This document shows positions 37,601 to 49,600 of a stretch of 64,000 nucleotides of DNA, piece by piece (position 1 is the stretch's first letter; the number at the start of each line of letters is the position of its first letter). Origin of the DNA: Cyanoderma ruficeps (Eukaryota; Chordata; Aves; Passeriformes; Timaliidae); NCBI GenBank assembly GCA_008694505.1, contig VZDJ01007753.1, forward strand, positions 11,500,579 to 11,564,578, written 5' to 3'. The notes under the pieces are model-generated. The model was not told the origin of the DNA. It did not search any database and was given only the letters and a program-made list of their open reading frames with translations. A program made the position numbers and the translations under genes.

Positions 37601-40600
37601 CTCTTGTGCATAGTGCAAATGTTACAGATATAAGTAGTAAAGGCCTTGCAGATCAATTTTACAGCTGTTCATGTTTAACTTCTGAGAACAATAGGGCTTA
37701 GTTCTGGAATAAGTACTCCTAAAACTGTTTGTCTTCCATAAGAACAGCTTACAAGGCCAGACTGAAATACCACCTATTCACGTTGTAGCTGCCTAAAATC
37801 ATAGTAAGGCAAGAAACATGCAGTCATTTCTCCATCTGAATATTCCCTGAGTTTGAACAAGTTAGATTTCATGGGGTCCAGCCATAAGGGTGGTTTCTTT
37901 GCAACTAGAAGCTGTTCAAGCATTTTCCTTGTGTTACTTCTTGTCTTACCAAATTTATTGTGTGTAGCTTACACCTCCTCCCTCTTTTTTGTTTTGTTTG
38001 AATAAACTACTCAAAGATTAGATTACAGACCTGTAAGATCTTTTGAGGTGATGAGTGTCCATAGTCATAAGAATATATGGAATGAGTTAATGTGTCTAAG
38101 AACCTGTATTAGGGATTGTTTCTCCAGAACGTGTGTAGTAAATGGCTGTAATGGAAAAATAAGAGAGCAACTTTAGCGTTTCAATCACAAATGGATGTTT
38201 GTATAGGATCAGTTAGGAAAAAGCTTCCTCAAGTCTCTTGCTGACAAATGATTTTCCAATCAGAGTGAAATATAATCTAACCCACAAGAATTCCTCTTCT
38301 AATCTATATCTCTTTTATTAAGGCATATTTCATGCAAGGTTATTAGTTTGTGCAGGGTATGTCAAGATAAAGTGAGAAATGTAACCATGTGAAAAGGTTT
38401 TGATAAGTAGGAGTAGGAGTTGTATACTATAAAGCAGGTTTCTCATCATAATGATGTTGAGCAAAGAAACCTTTAAGATGATGCTTCTGTGTTACCCTCC
38501 CTTGTCTTGCTTAGGCTTTCTAAAATGGTTTGTGTACATAATGCAGATAATGGTAAGAACTGCTCTCTTTCCAAGGTCATAAATGTATAATTTTGGCTTA
38601 AGTTTACTAAAATTTTTTGTGAATTTGTTAGTGGCACTGCTTTACCTCTAAGTAGTGGCACTGCTTTACCTCTTTACCATAATCCTGACTAAGTCAGTCG
38701 TCAACACACTGCCCTGTACTAACTTGTGAGGGACTGCTGAGTGAAAATAAGGGTGACTGAAAAACTCAAGATCTTCAACTTGCTAAACAATAGCTGCTGT
38801 ACTAGATCTGTGAAAGTCAGGGCATACAGTTCTATTGATATCAAAGTCACTGTTTCTGATTTTTAGTGTCCAATGTAAGATGGCATAAGAAAATTATTCT
38901 TTTCTATGTGTATGTTTAAGTTGTAGAGAGCATTCCTTCTTAGAGCAAAGCCGTCAGCAAGTTCTGTCTTCACTGATTTGAAAGTAATTGGCATTGTTCA
39001 TCAGTATCCTGCATTTAAGGGTGTCACTGCAGTGTCTGGACCTATCTGTGACGCTCTGATCAATCCAGTGACAGTGTAAATGCAGCAGAATAGATGTCAC
39101 TCCCTGGGTGAGCTGTATGGCTGCTGATGCTTGCTGCCAATACATAAAGAAGCTACAACAAGGTGGTGTTTTTTGGTGGTTCACTGCAGTAGCTGGATGA
39201 TAGTTTGCTGCATGTGTGTGGGCATGTGCAGTCACGTTTCTAGCAATGTTACATGAAGTTGTTTTGCTAAGTCAAACTGTAACTGAAAGAAGTTTCTTCA
39301 AATAATCTTGTTCTGGAATCAAACACCTATGCATGAAGTGACAAGCATCCTGAAAGTGGTCATAACCCTTTCTGTAACAGCCTGGGTATCTCTCTCCCTG
39401 GGAATTAAGCATGATGCTGACACAACAGATAAATCTACTGCTTTGAGCTTCAGCACTTACGTGATAGCTGCTGGGGGAGGTTCTCAGATTAAAAAAATAG
39501 GTACCTGTACCTATGTGAAGCAGGCTGTAATCCATAATTACTGTTAGGCCTCACCCAAACATTTTTCTGCTTCCTTTCCTAAACCATTCTGAAATGAGAT
39601 GACTCACGCTGGGTTTTCAGAACACTTCTTTTGACAACACTGAGCTACTGAAAAGTCTGCCTTGTTCATTGTGGCATATACTGAAGGATTAGGATAGTCT
39701 GCATGATGAAGCAAGCCTGAGTCGCACTCTCAGACCCTGCTAGGTTTTAGCTGGACAGAATTGTCTAGTCTTCAGTCTTATGTGGTCTCTGCAGTCTGCT
39801 CAGATGTTGTCATATATAAGGTGGGTGACTTTTTTAATGCTAAGGGTGTAATTACTTGAGTGGTTCCCTTGCAGGCTTCTCAGGTAGCTTTAAACTTCTT
39901 TATGGTGGTTCATTGATCTTCAAATTGGCGTGAGCTTGCTGCTCTTCTTTAAGGAAGAAGGTCTGTTTAACTAATTCCAATTCTTTGAGTTGTGTGATTC
40001 TGAGCATGTTTTTGGTTTCCTCCTCCTTTTCACTAATCAGTCTCATGCTTATCCTCCTGAATGGAGGCAGAGCACTCTGCCACAAATAATGAGAGGGCTT
40101 TTGAGGCTCAGGTGTGTTCATTCTATTTCAGAAAAGTCTTCTGCTTATAGGGTAGACTTCTACTAGGAGTGACATCTATTTACGAAATGCAAGTTGTATA
40201 ACCACCATCATAAGGGAAATACTGATATGTCTTTCTGTATGTTAAATACCAGCTGACCTGGAGTTGATTTTTTTATTATGTGCATATGCACATTAAAGTG
40301 ACTGCACTGATGTTACAGGAATGTCAGATGTTCTGAATGTGCAGCTCACTTTGAGCAACAAAAATTAGTGGGTTAATTACAAGTGTTTAAAGACTTTAGA
40401 AGACTTTTCATTGTGTTTTCAAGCATGTTTTCAAGCTATTTTTTTTACAGAGTACATAAGTGTTATACGATTTGCCATGAAAGAGGAATTCTGCTATCTG
40501 TTCCCTAAGAAATAGATTATCGGCTACTGACTGAAGAAAAAAATTAGAATGTCCTCTTCAGTTGTCATGGACAGCCTTTATGAGGAATTATATAAGTTTT

Positions 40601-43600
40601 ATGGAAATAGATTTGATCTTTTAATCAAGTTGTCATGCACAAGCACAGACTATTAAGGTCACTATAAAAAATGCTTGTCTAGTTTAGTTCATGGTGCTTC
40701 ACTGTTCCATCAGTTTTCTGAAGTGTCTGTTGTATTGCATTGTTAAACACTTCCGAAGGTTCAGGGAGGATCAGAAGAAAAATATCTCTGTGAATGGAGG
40801 CAATTGTTTGAGTGCCATGTAATGAGTCTGTTCCTTGATTCGCTGTATTTAATAATGAGCATGGTCCAAGACATCTCAGGTGCTCTATGCCAGCGGTTGG
40901 TTCTCGACCCATGGATTTGCAGACAGAAAACTTCCATTACTGCACTGGATAGGTTTGTTCTGAGGAGAATTGAGAACTACTTTGCTGTAGAAATTCATTA
41001 CTTAGGGGCTGCAATATGAAGAATGTAGTGCAGACCAGATAAGCAAGGAAAAAACTTTAGTTTGTCTATAGGAAAATTTTCAAAAGAATTTGGTATTGGT
41101 GTCTGTTGTTAGCTGGTAGTTTCACAGGACACGTCATGGAGTTGAGCATGAGCTGCAAGAACCAGGAAAAAACTGTTATTGCTTGCTAGTGTTTCTACTT
41201 ACAAGTCTAAGTAGCTACTTACTCCTAGGTGAGTGCATATGAAAGCAACATGGCAAATTTTGAGTTTGTCATCAGTTACTATATAATGAAAGGAAATTCC
41301 TATTTACTGCTTTAGAGTTGGTGGTTTTGTGTTACATACACCCAGGTGATAAAATTGGCTTCAAATATATTGTTTGAAACGAGAGAAATCAATTGTTTTT
41401 CCAGTGTATTCTCACAAATTAACATTTAATTGGAATACACTGTAAGCCTTTCGTGTTGTTTGGGAACTAATGTCCAAAACTTTGATTCTGCTACATGTCT
41501 ATAAGGAAATACAAGTTTCTTCTATAAGGAAATACAGGTTTTTTGCAACTAAAATCTATGTAGCTATTTCATTCCGATACATTTCCTTACCCCAGTGTGT
41601 AGTGTATCTAAGTTGTTGCTTGGTTGTGGTAGTTTCATCTTGAGCTATTCTCTAACCCTAAGATTTTGGGTATTGTAAACTGATGGCTGTTATGCTTATA
41701 CTCAGGATCTGTTGTGTTCTTACAACTTCGGCATGATTTTTGAGTACAAAAATGGGATGTGGTGCCAAACCCAGAAATGTTTCTTCCCCATTTCCTGGGC
41801 AGGTGGGTTTTACAGTTTTCTTCTGCTTTCTTGGTAACCAAGTTGTGGGCAGCATTCTGATGCTGACCCCTGTGCTTGTGCCCCATCCCTTACCATGACC
41901 CCCTGCAACAAATGGCCCATGCTCCCATGCCAAATCTGACCCCAGCAGATGCCCTCCTGTACCTCCCTTGGAGCACTTGGCTCCTTCATCTCTACTCTTG
42001 TCACCAGGATTTCCTCCCTGCTGCACCCCAGTAAATCCTCCTCACATTTCGGAGTTGGCAAGTAGGAATATTTGTGTTTAACAGAGGAGGTTGAAATGTA
42101 GACAAGCTCTGAGAGGAAGGGGACGTCTTTTTACTTTTCCTGCACAAAAATGACAAGGTTCACTTGCTGGAGCTTAACTTGAGGAGTAAGTGAATCCGGC
42201 AGTTATTCTGACCTTTTGTGATCTATTTTAAGGTAAATGAATGTGTTTGCAGCCTTCTATCAGCTGAGCCAGGTTCAGCTTGACATACTTGAAATCCCCG
42301 TATATTTCTTGAACTTGACAAAGTGACTTCAAATATTTTAACTTGTCTTGATGCACTGAAGTCACCTTTCACATAAAGTTGTAGTGTGAGGATCTTTGAT
42401 TCAAAATGAACTCTTGGGTTTTATTCCTGAAGAAAGTTTCCCTTGGATGAAGTCAAGGAAGTTCTCTTGGTTTTTCCCTTATGTGAGCCACTTACTAAAG
42501 GAGCAGTTGGCAGGCACTGTAGAGAGCAGACAGAGGATTCAAACTGAATTAATTTTTATTAATTTGTTAATAAGTTAAATAGATGAACCCTGATGTAAAA
42601 GATGGAGCAGTTGGAAAGGAAGCTTATTTTTAGTTTTTTTCTTCTTTAGGAAGAATTCTGCTTCCATGGTTTTGGCTGCATTTTTTTTCCCTTAGTCCCT
42701 CTTTTTTATCATCTTCTCTTGAATTTTCTCAGTGACATTTTGCCCGGATTCATTTAAAGAACACGAGCAGAATACTTAGAGAGGAACACTTGACAGATGT
42801 CCTGCAAGCTACACGATGCAGTCCAAGAACTGCTTCACCTCTTAGGAGTTTTTGAGGCAGCAATCTGGTAGGACAAGCCACAAGTGAAATGTTCTGCAGA
42901 TGACTAGTGATATCCTTGCAGAAGGACTTTGTTTCCATGTGATCTGTCAGCCTATGGGATAACAGACCACGTGTCACAGGTGATTTTAAGGATGAAAACT
43001 GGGAAGTTTATTGGTCACTGTTAAGGGTTCCACAAAGCAGTAGGTGAGCTGGCAAGCTCTAGGAGGTGGTTTTCACACCTGCTAGGGCTGAGTGAGCCTC
43101 TTCCAGAAAGAAGGTGCTTGCTGTGAGCCTCATTGCCAGTGTGTTTCTATGAAGTGTTTATTAATGGTTTGTAAACCCAGAAGGTCCAGGGGAAAGATAT
43201 GTATGAAGGTTATTTAAATGTGAATTAACTACTTTGGGTTTCCTTGTCTGAATGTAAACACAGCTGAAGTAGCCTCTTCTTCTCCTTGCATACTCTATAT
43301 ATTGTACCTGTAGGATCAGGACTAACTTTGGAACCTAATGGTTTCTTGAGTCTTAAGCTTGTACTTGTTAGGTAATTGGATCAATGGGCAGGTGACTTCC
43401 TTGGTACTTTTGAAACCCAGACTTGAACAGCCAAGAATTATCTTCCCTTCAAACATTCAGGGTCTCTGCTGCCTTTGCCTGGCAGTCGTTGTGTGAGGGC
43501 TGGCTACATTGCATTCTCTGTAATTCTCAGAAACTTAATGCCTATCTCTGCTAAGCCTTTAGGGATGCCAGAGCAAGAGCCCTTGTGCTGCTCTCTGGGC

Positions 43601-46600
43601 CATTAAACACCTTTTGTTAACATGTAAGCTGCAATCTATTGCTTATCACGTTCAGTGTAAAATTAGCTGAACATCACATGAAAAGATAAGTATTGGATTG
43701 TTTTCACATTGGACTGAGTGAAAGTCTGATTTGCAAATCTGGTTTAAGCCAGTTGGTGGAAGCTCTATATTCAAGAGATTTAAAGTTGGGCCTTTAAAGT
43801 GTTTCTGCAGAGAATAGTCTCTCTCTGGCACAAGAAAGGACTATGTGGTGCAAACAGTGCTGTTTTCCTTCTGCAACTTTCTTCTGTGAGTGTATATTTT
43901 AGTCTTATGTCACTTTTTTAGCAGGTTAAGTTCCATTACATCAAGTCCTTTTTATCTGTCAAAGCTGTAAAAATCCCTGATAGACTTCTCTGCTGAGGAA
44001 ATGGTGATAATCACTTCTGTTTTTTTTCAGGAGTATGTTGTGGTGAGGAAAAAAAATGCTAGTTAGTAGCTTTTCATAGAGAAAGGAAACTCAGTTGATT
44101 TGTTCTGCACAACAAATTCTTAAAAAAAAAGCTTGAATATGAGAAACAAGTAATTTTCAAAATTGTGTAGCTACTGGATAAAAGTATGCATGCTGTAACT
44201 CCTTAGGCATGCGCCACACTTCCAGTGCTGAGCTGGGTACTGTATTTCTTTGAGCAGTAGATGTGGACTAATTAACAATGTTTTCCCTTAAAAGTAATAC
44301 TTTGGAGACCCCTGAAAACTTGTGCTTTTAAGTGCCTGACTTTGGGATACAGCAAACATTTTACTATGGATGCTGAATTGGAGGTATAAACGATAATGCT
44401 GAATTAACCTGGAAACTTGTTCCCCTTTTTAAATTTGTTTTAATTCAAGTAGAGTGACTGACTTAAATGTCTTGAAATTGACTTGAGAGTAAGGGCACAT
44501 TTTTTTTTTTTAATCCATGGCTTGATACCTTTCAGTCTCTATAAGTGACGCTAAGTTCTTCTTACAATGTATTTTTTCTGGTCTTTCTGAAATTCCTTCT
44601 GTTGAGCCTAAATCTGAAAAAAAGGTGTTAGTTTTTTTTTGTTTTTTTTTTAATAATTGCTTTTCTATTAAGTATATGGCCGAAGAATTTAGGCTTCATT
44701 TTGCAAAAAGTGATGCAAAATTCATGTTTACGTGTATATACATATCATAAGTGTACACACTGTCACAGACAATAATAATGACATTAAGGGAAAGGAAATG
44801 TTACAGGAAGTATGGGAAATAGTCCTTATGCCCTTCCTAGAACGATTAAGGAAATTAAAAATAGCTGTCTTCGTGCTTAGTAAAAACAAATACATCCATG
44901 AATATAAAAAAAAATAAACCTGGGGGGGGGGGGGCGTTTGAAAATAGTGTTGGGGAAGTAGGAGAGACGGAAGGGGAGTTTGAGATGCTGCTTGCTACAC
45001 AATAGCAACCTTCCCACACTTCACGTTGTGCTTCCCCCTGAAACAGCTGGGGATTGTGCCCTACCCGGCTCCTTGTGCGGTTCAGCCGGAGCGGGTGTTT
45101 TGGGGTTGCGGTGAGGAGAGCTATTCTGGGAATCACGACTCCCGGTGGCACGAGGGCGGCCGCACGTGCGGTGCCTGGGAGCCTCTCGTGCCTGGCGCAC
45201 TGGGCTGAGGGGGAGTGCGTGGGGAGCTCCGCTCGCCCGGCTGCCTGCAGTCACGGCGGCATTCGCAAACACCGCCGTGCCTTACTTGAGTGTGCAGCCC
45301 CCCTGGCTGTCAGCCTCTGCAGCTGTTTGTCACAGCCTGCTTGATTTTGTGTTTTTAGTTAGCTTGGTAATTAGAACAAGCTTGATTTAGAAAAGCTTGC
45401 AATGCTGAGCATAATATTTGGGTGAATGGCCTTATTGATTGATCCTGTGTTGCTCAGAATGTGTTTCTGACTTGGTTAGTGTGTCTTAGAAATTGTAATA
45501 TATTTTGATGTAATGGAAGTCAGAGGAGAGCAAATGGAGGCAACTATTAATAAAGTGTCTTTTCCGTCTCTTTTGTAGTACTGTATGTACACATTAAAAT
45601 TTGTACACCCCAATGGCACAATGGTTTTTGGACTTTGGCTTGGAGAGCCGAAGTCATCTATGAAAGCTGAGAAGTGAGGAACTGACTTTTATATGTCTGT
45701 GTATGTTGAAACTTAACAGAACATTTTAATTAAGGTCTGTCGGTTTTTTACCTGCTCTAAAGTTCTATGTGATTGGGTTTTTAAAAATACTCTTTCAAAG
45801 GAAGCTGTTTCTATGAGATTACATGTGCAACTATTGCAGTACGTAATGAATTCCCTGGAAGTCCTGCATGTGTTCTTGAATGAAAGGAATTGAAACTTGT
45901 TCCTAGGTGCTTGACCAAGTGTTCATACGCACATGCTTTAAAAAACTTACAGAAACATTGCGAGTACTGTTAAATTGTAGGCAGGCATCTTAAGCTATGC
46001 AGGGATAGCATAGCCTTCCTTTGCAACAGGTGCAGCAGAGCTACCTTTTAGGGATTTCTTAGGTTATCGGTGTTCAGCTTCAGAGTTTCACACCCTTCAA
46101 AATGCTCAGAAAAAGCTAGCTTTTGTTATACCCAGCTGATTTTAATATGCTTCTACATGGTGAAAATATCACTGTATAATAACAGTCTGCTATCACCAGT
46201 TTGGAAATACTTGATACTTCTGGAAAACAGATTCCATCCATCCGTGACACTGTGAGTTACCTCTGTGAACTCTGAAAGTCCTAAATTAGATACATTCCCA
46301 AAATGAATGGCTCTCCCTTAGAACCAACCAAACACTTTGTAGAGCTCTCAAAAGCCACTCTATAGTCTTAAATTCCTCATCTCTGTCCTGAATAGATAGA
46401 CTACTAAAAAGCAGGAGGTTTTAATGTTTTGCTTTCATCTCTCAGCTTCTTAACCTATATTGAAAGGTTATAAACTCTGTTTCTGGAGACTGGGTGCTGG
46501 ATGAGTTTTGCCACTGCAGTGATACTGGAAAGATGGCATCTTTATTTATGGATGTAGTTGATTCTCCTTACTTAAACAGATTTGTCCTCTCCTGTATGAT

Positions 46601-49600
46601 GAAAAATGGAGAGCTATTTTTCTGCTGCTTAGAATCCCTGACCATCCTGAAGCTAAAGACCAAAAGACTTTCTATGTTTCTGCAAGCATTTACATTATAC
46701 TGTATCACTGTGATGGCAATATTTATATGTGGCCTTGAATGTAAAGTGGTGAGATGCTTCAGTTCTAGCAAGAGTTTTTATTTTTAATGTCCCTTCCCCG
46801 ATCTTGAAAGAACCATCCCCGTTACCTGCTTACAGTGTGGGCCTTGTATCCTGAACCTCTCTGTTGCAAAGTTGGCTGGATTTGTGTCAATGTTCTTGGT
46901 CCAAATTCAAGCTGCTATGGAAAACTGCTTTGAAACAGGTGGTTCATTAACTAATGTTATTAGGGATGTAGCTTTCCTGTGTCCCAGCAAGTCTTTGTAT
47001 GACAGACACCCTGACACTGGTTCTCTCTGGTAAACCGAGCTGTTTCTCCTGACCACCAATCTGGTGTCTGTTTGCTGCTGCATCGAAGTACACAAGCTTG
47101 TTCCTCTTGGGGAACCTTCTTTCAAGCCCAGTTTATCTGTATCTGAAAACTTCCTTAGCATTTTCTTTGCCTGTCAACCAAGATTTCAGTTTAGAAGGGC
47201 TGATGATTTGAATTACTTGAAAGCTTAAAAAAATTTTAAAACAAATTTTAAAAAAATTAAAAATGTTTTCCTCCTAACTATTTTACAGTTCTTTGTTGTT
47301 ATTTAGGGTGTAGCTCACTGTAGTTTCTAGCTTTCTGCTTTATTTTTTAAAATTACAAATGATCCTTTTTTCCCTGGTTTTCTAGGTAATGTGGTGTTAT
47401 TTTGCTAGTGAATCTTTCTAGTGTGTCCTACTTTGCCTGATAGTTAAGATTAGCATTTTCCTTGCATAGCAAGGCTGGATACATTTCCTGTAAGTCAGAC
47501 ATATCTGGTCTTTGGAATTAATTAAGCTTTTGCTTCACTTACTGATGTTATAACTGACGATCTTCGATGAGAAATCAGGCTAGTGTTGTCCTGTTGGCTG
47601 TTCTTCAGGATGGTTGTAAGGGGTTTTTTTTATGCTTCTTTTGAGTAAGTAGCAGCCTAGCTGGGGTTTCAGACACTATTTGGAGTCCTCTTCTGAGGAT
47701 ACTGAAGGTAGTGTGTCCTTTAAGGGCTTATACGTGAAAGCATTTGTACTTCTGATGGTGTGAAGGATGTAGTTAAATAGTGTATTTGTTTCCAGACTGT
47801 CTCATCCTGTATTGTGCAGAAATGCACAATGGGAACATGCCTCAGGAAGTCAGTAGTTCTTTTACCACTGCAAAAATAGGCATTTTTTTCAGTTATCTTA
47901 TGTTCCCCTTTCATTGTGTATCTTACATACTGCATGACCACCGTATCAGACTGTGCTCTGCCTCTGCCTCTGGAGTCTGTGTGATTGGGTTGCTCTCTGG
48001 GTCTTGGGAAGAATACATCCCAGTATCTTCTGCAAAAGTTCACTTGTCTTGTGCAGTGTTTATACCAGCCTGCTCTATCACTATTGGGACTGTTGGTTCA
48101 TTCAGCCTTTCCACAGCTGTGAAAATCTGTCCATGGTCAAATTTACTTACTTCTTAAATCATGCTGTGATTGCAGAAGATCATGTCTGCTTTATTGGTTT
48201 ACCGGGATACTGTTGAGATTCTAACCTGAGATTTTCTAGCATGTCTGTATTTTTGAATAACTTTTATGAGACTTTGAAACATCTGGAAAATATGACATAC
48301 GAAGTACAAAAGATAGAAAATGGAATAGTGTAGATTAAAACACTGAGGGTCCATCATTAAAAACAAATCCTGGCCCAGTTGGTAGCTTGTAAATTATCAG
48401 ATCTCTTGGCTAAGGTAATACAGACTCTGTAAATTAACTGGACATGTGAATGTTTAGGTTAAAACTTAATTGTAGGGTCATACTGATTTCACCTGGCTTT
48501 TTTAGTAAATGAGATGATTGGGACACTTGTGTGTCACAACTGAGAATTGTGGTGGTGATCTGCTGAATTCCTTTTCCCATCCTATGGGTAGGTGATGACT
48601 GACTGTTGCACACCTATTGATAACATGGTGGTATAATATTTAGTCTCCTGCTGAGAAGCATTTGAAATACCAGTTCCCAAGACAAAACGTTGGATTCACT
48701 TTTCAAAATATCATCAGGAATGTTGGACATGCTGGCAGGTAATAGCTCTTTCAGGTCCTCTAGCTGTGACTGCAAAAACTGGCTTATACCCTCCTTTCAC
48801 TCCCCGTGGCTCTCAAGTACCTCCTGGTCCTCAAGCTGAAAGCTCCATTAAGGAGTTTCAGATTTTCTCTTTGGCAGCAGTAGCCCAGACACTCCTAGAT
48901 ACCCTGGATTGTAAGGACATAGCCTATTTGCTTCTTTCTCTATTACTCTACATCTCAGTGTCTTTTTTGCAGATAAAATAGGAATGTGCTCTACTCTCTC
49001 TTCTAGCCCATCTGTTTGAGAACATCTTAATCCTTAAGATCAAGGAAATTCCCTTTTGCATTTTTTCATGCAGCGCAGAGCACACCTGCTCTTCTCTGCA
49101 CCTTGTGCTCTGACTGCTAGACCAAGTTTGCACAGAAGTGACTTAATGCTCTTTGCATTGTGATTTGACATAAACTGGTTTTTCAGGTGTATCTCTGAGG
49201 TAGGAGATCATCCCACCTATTGCAGGTTCTGGGACAGAGCACAGGGTATGCAAAAGTTACAAGATACCTGCAAGCTGTTGTGAAATGGGGAGGGAGGGTT
49301 TGGTCAGCTGGTGGTATCTGCTGGGGCAAGACAAGCCTTGCATGTTTGCGTGAGCAACTGCACAAAGACCTTGTCCTCTGGCTATACCAGTGGGCAGCCT
49401 TCTACTTTTCACATGTTTTTATATGTTGTACTGTGCACCCTCTGCCCACAAAGGGTGCTGCAGCTTTTTATAGGTGTGTTGCTTAACTAGCTTAAGTGTA
49501 ATGGCTCTTTACTAATTTTCTCTAAAGGCTCGAAGAAGGGTCTTACATGAATAGTAGTGTGAACACTTTTTATTTTTGTTTTCTGTTTATAGTAATGTGT

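Noticed and set aside
45126..45145. CTGGGAATCACGACTCCC, considered as a ZNF143-type site
   Set aside because: It agrees with only part of the motif and needs an inserted base to align.
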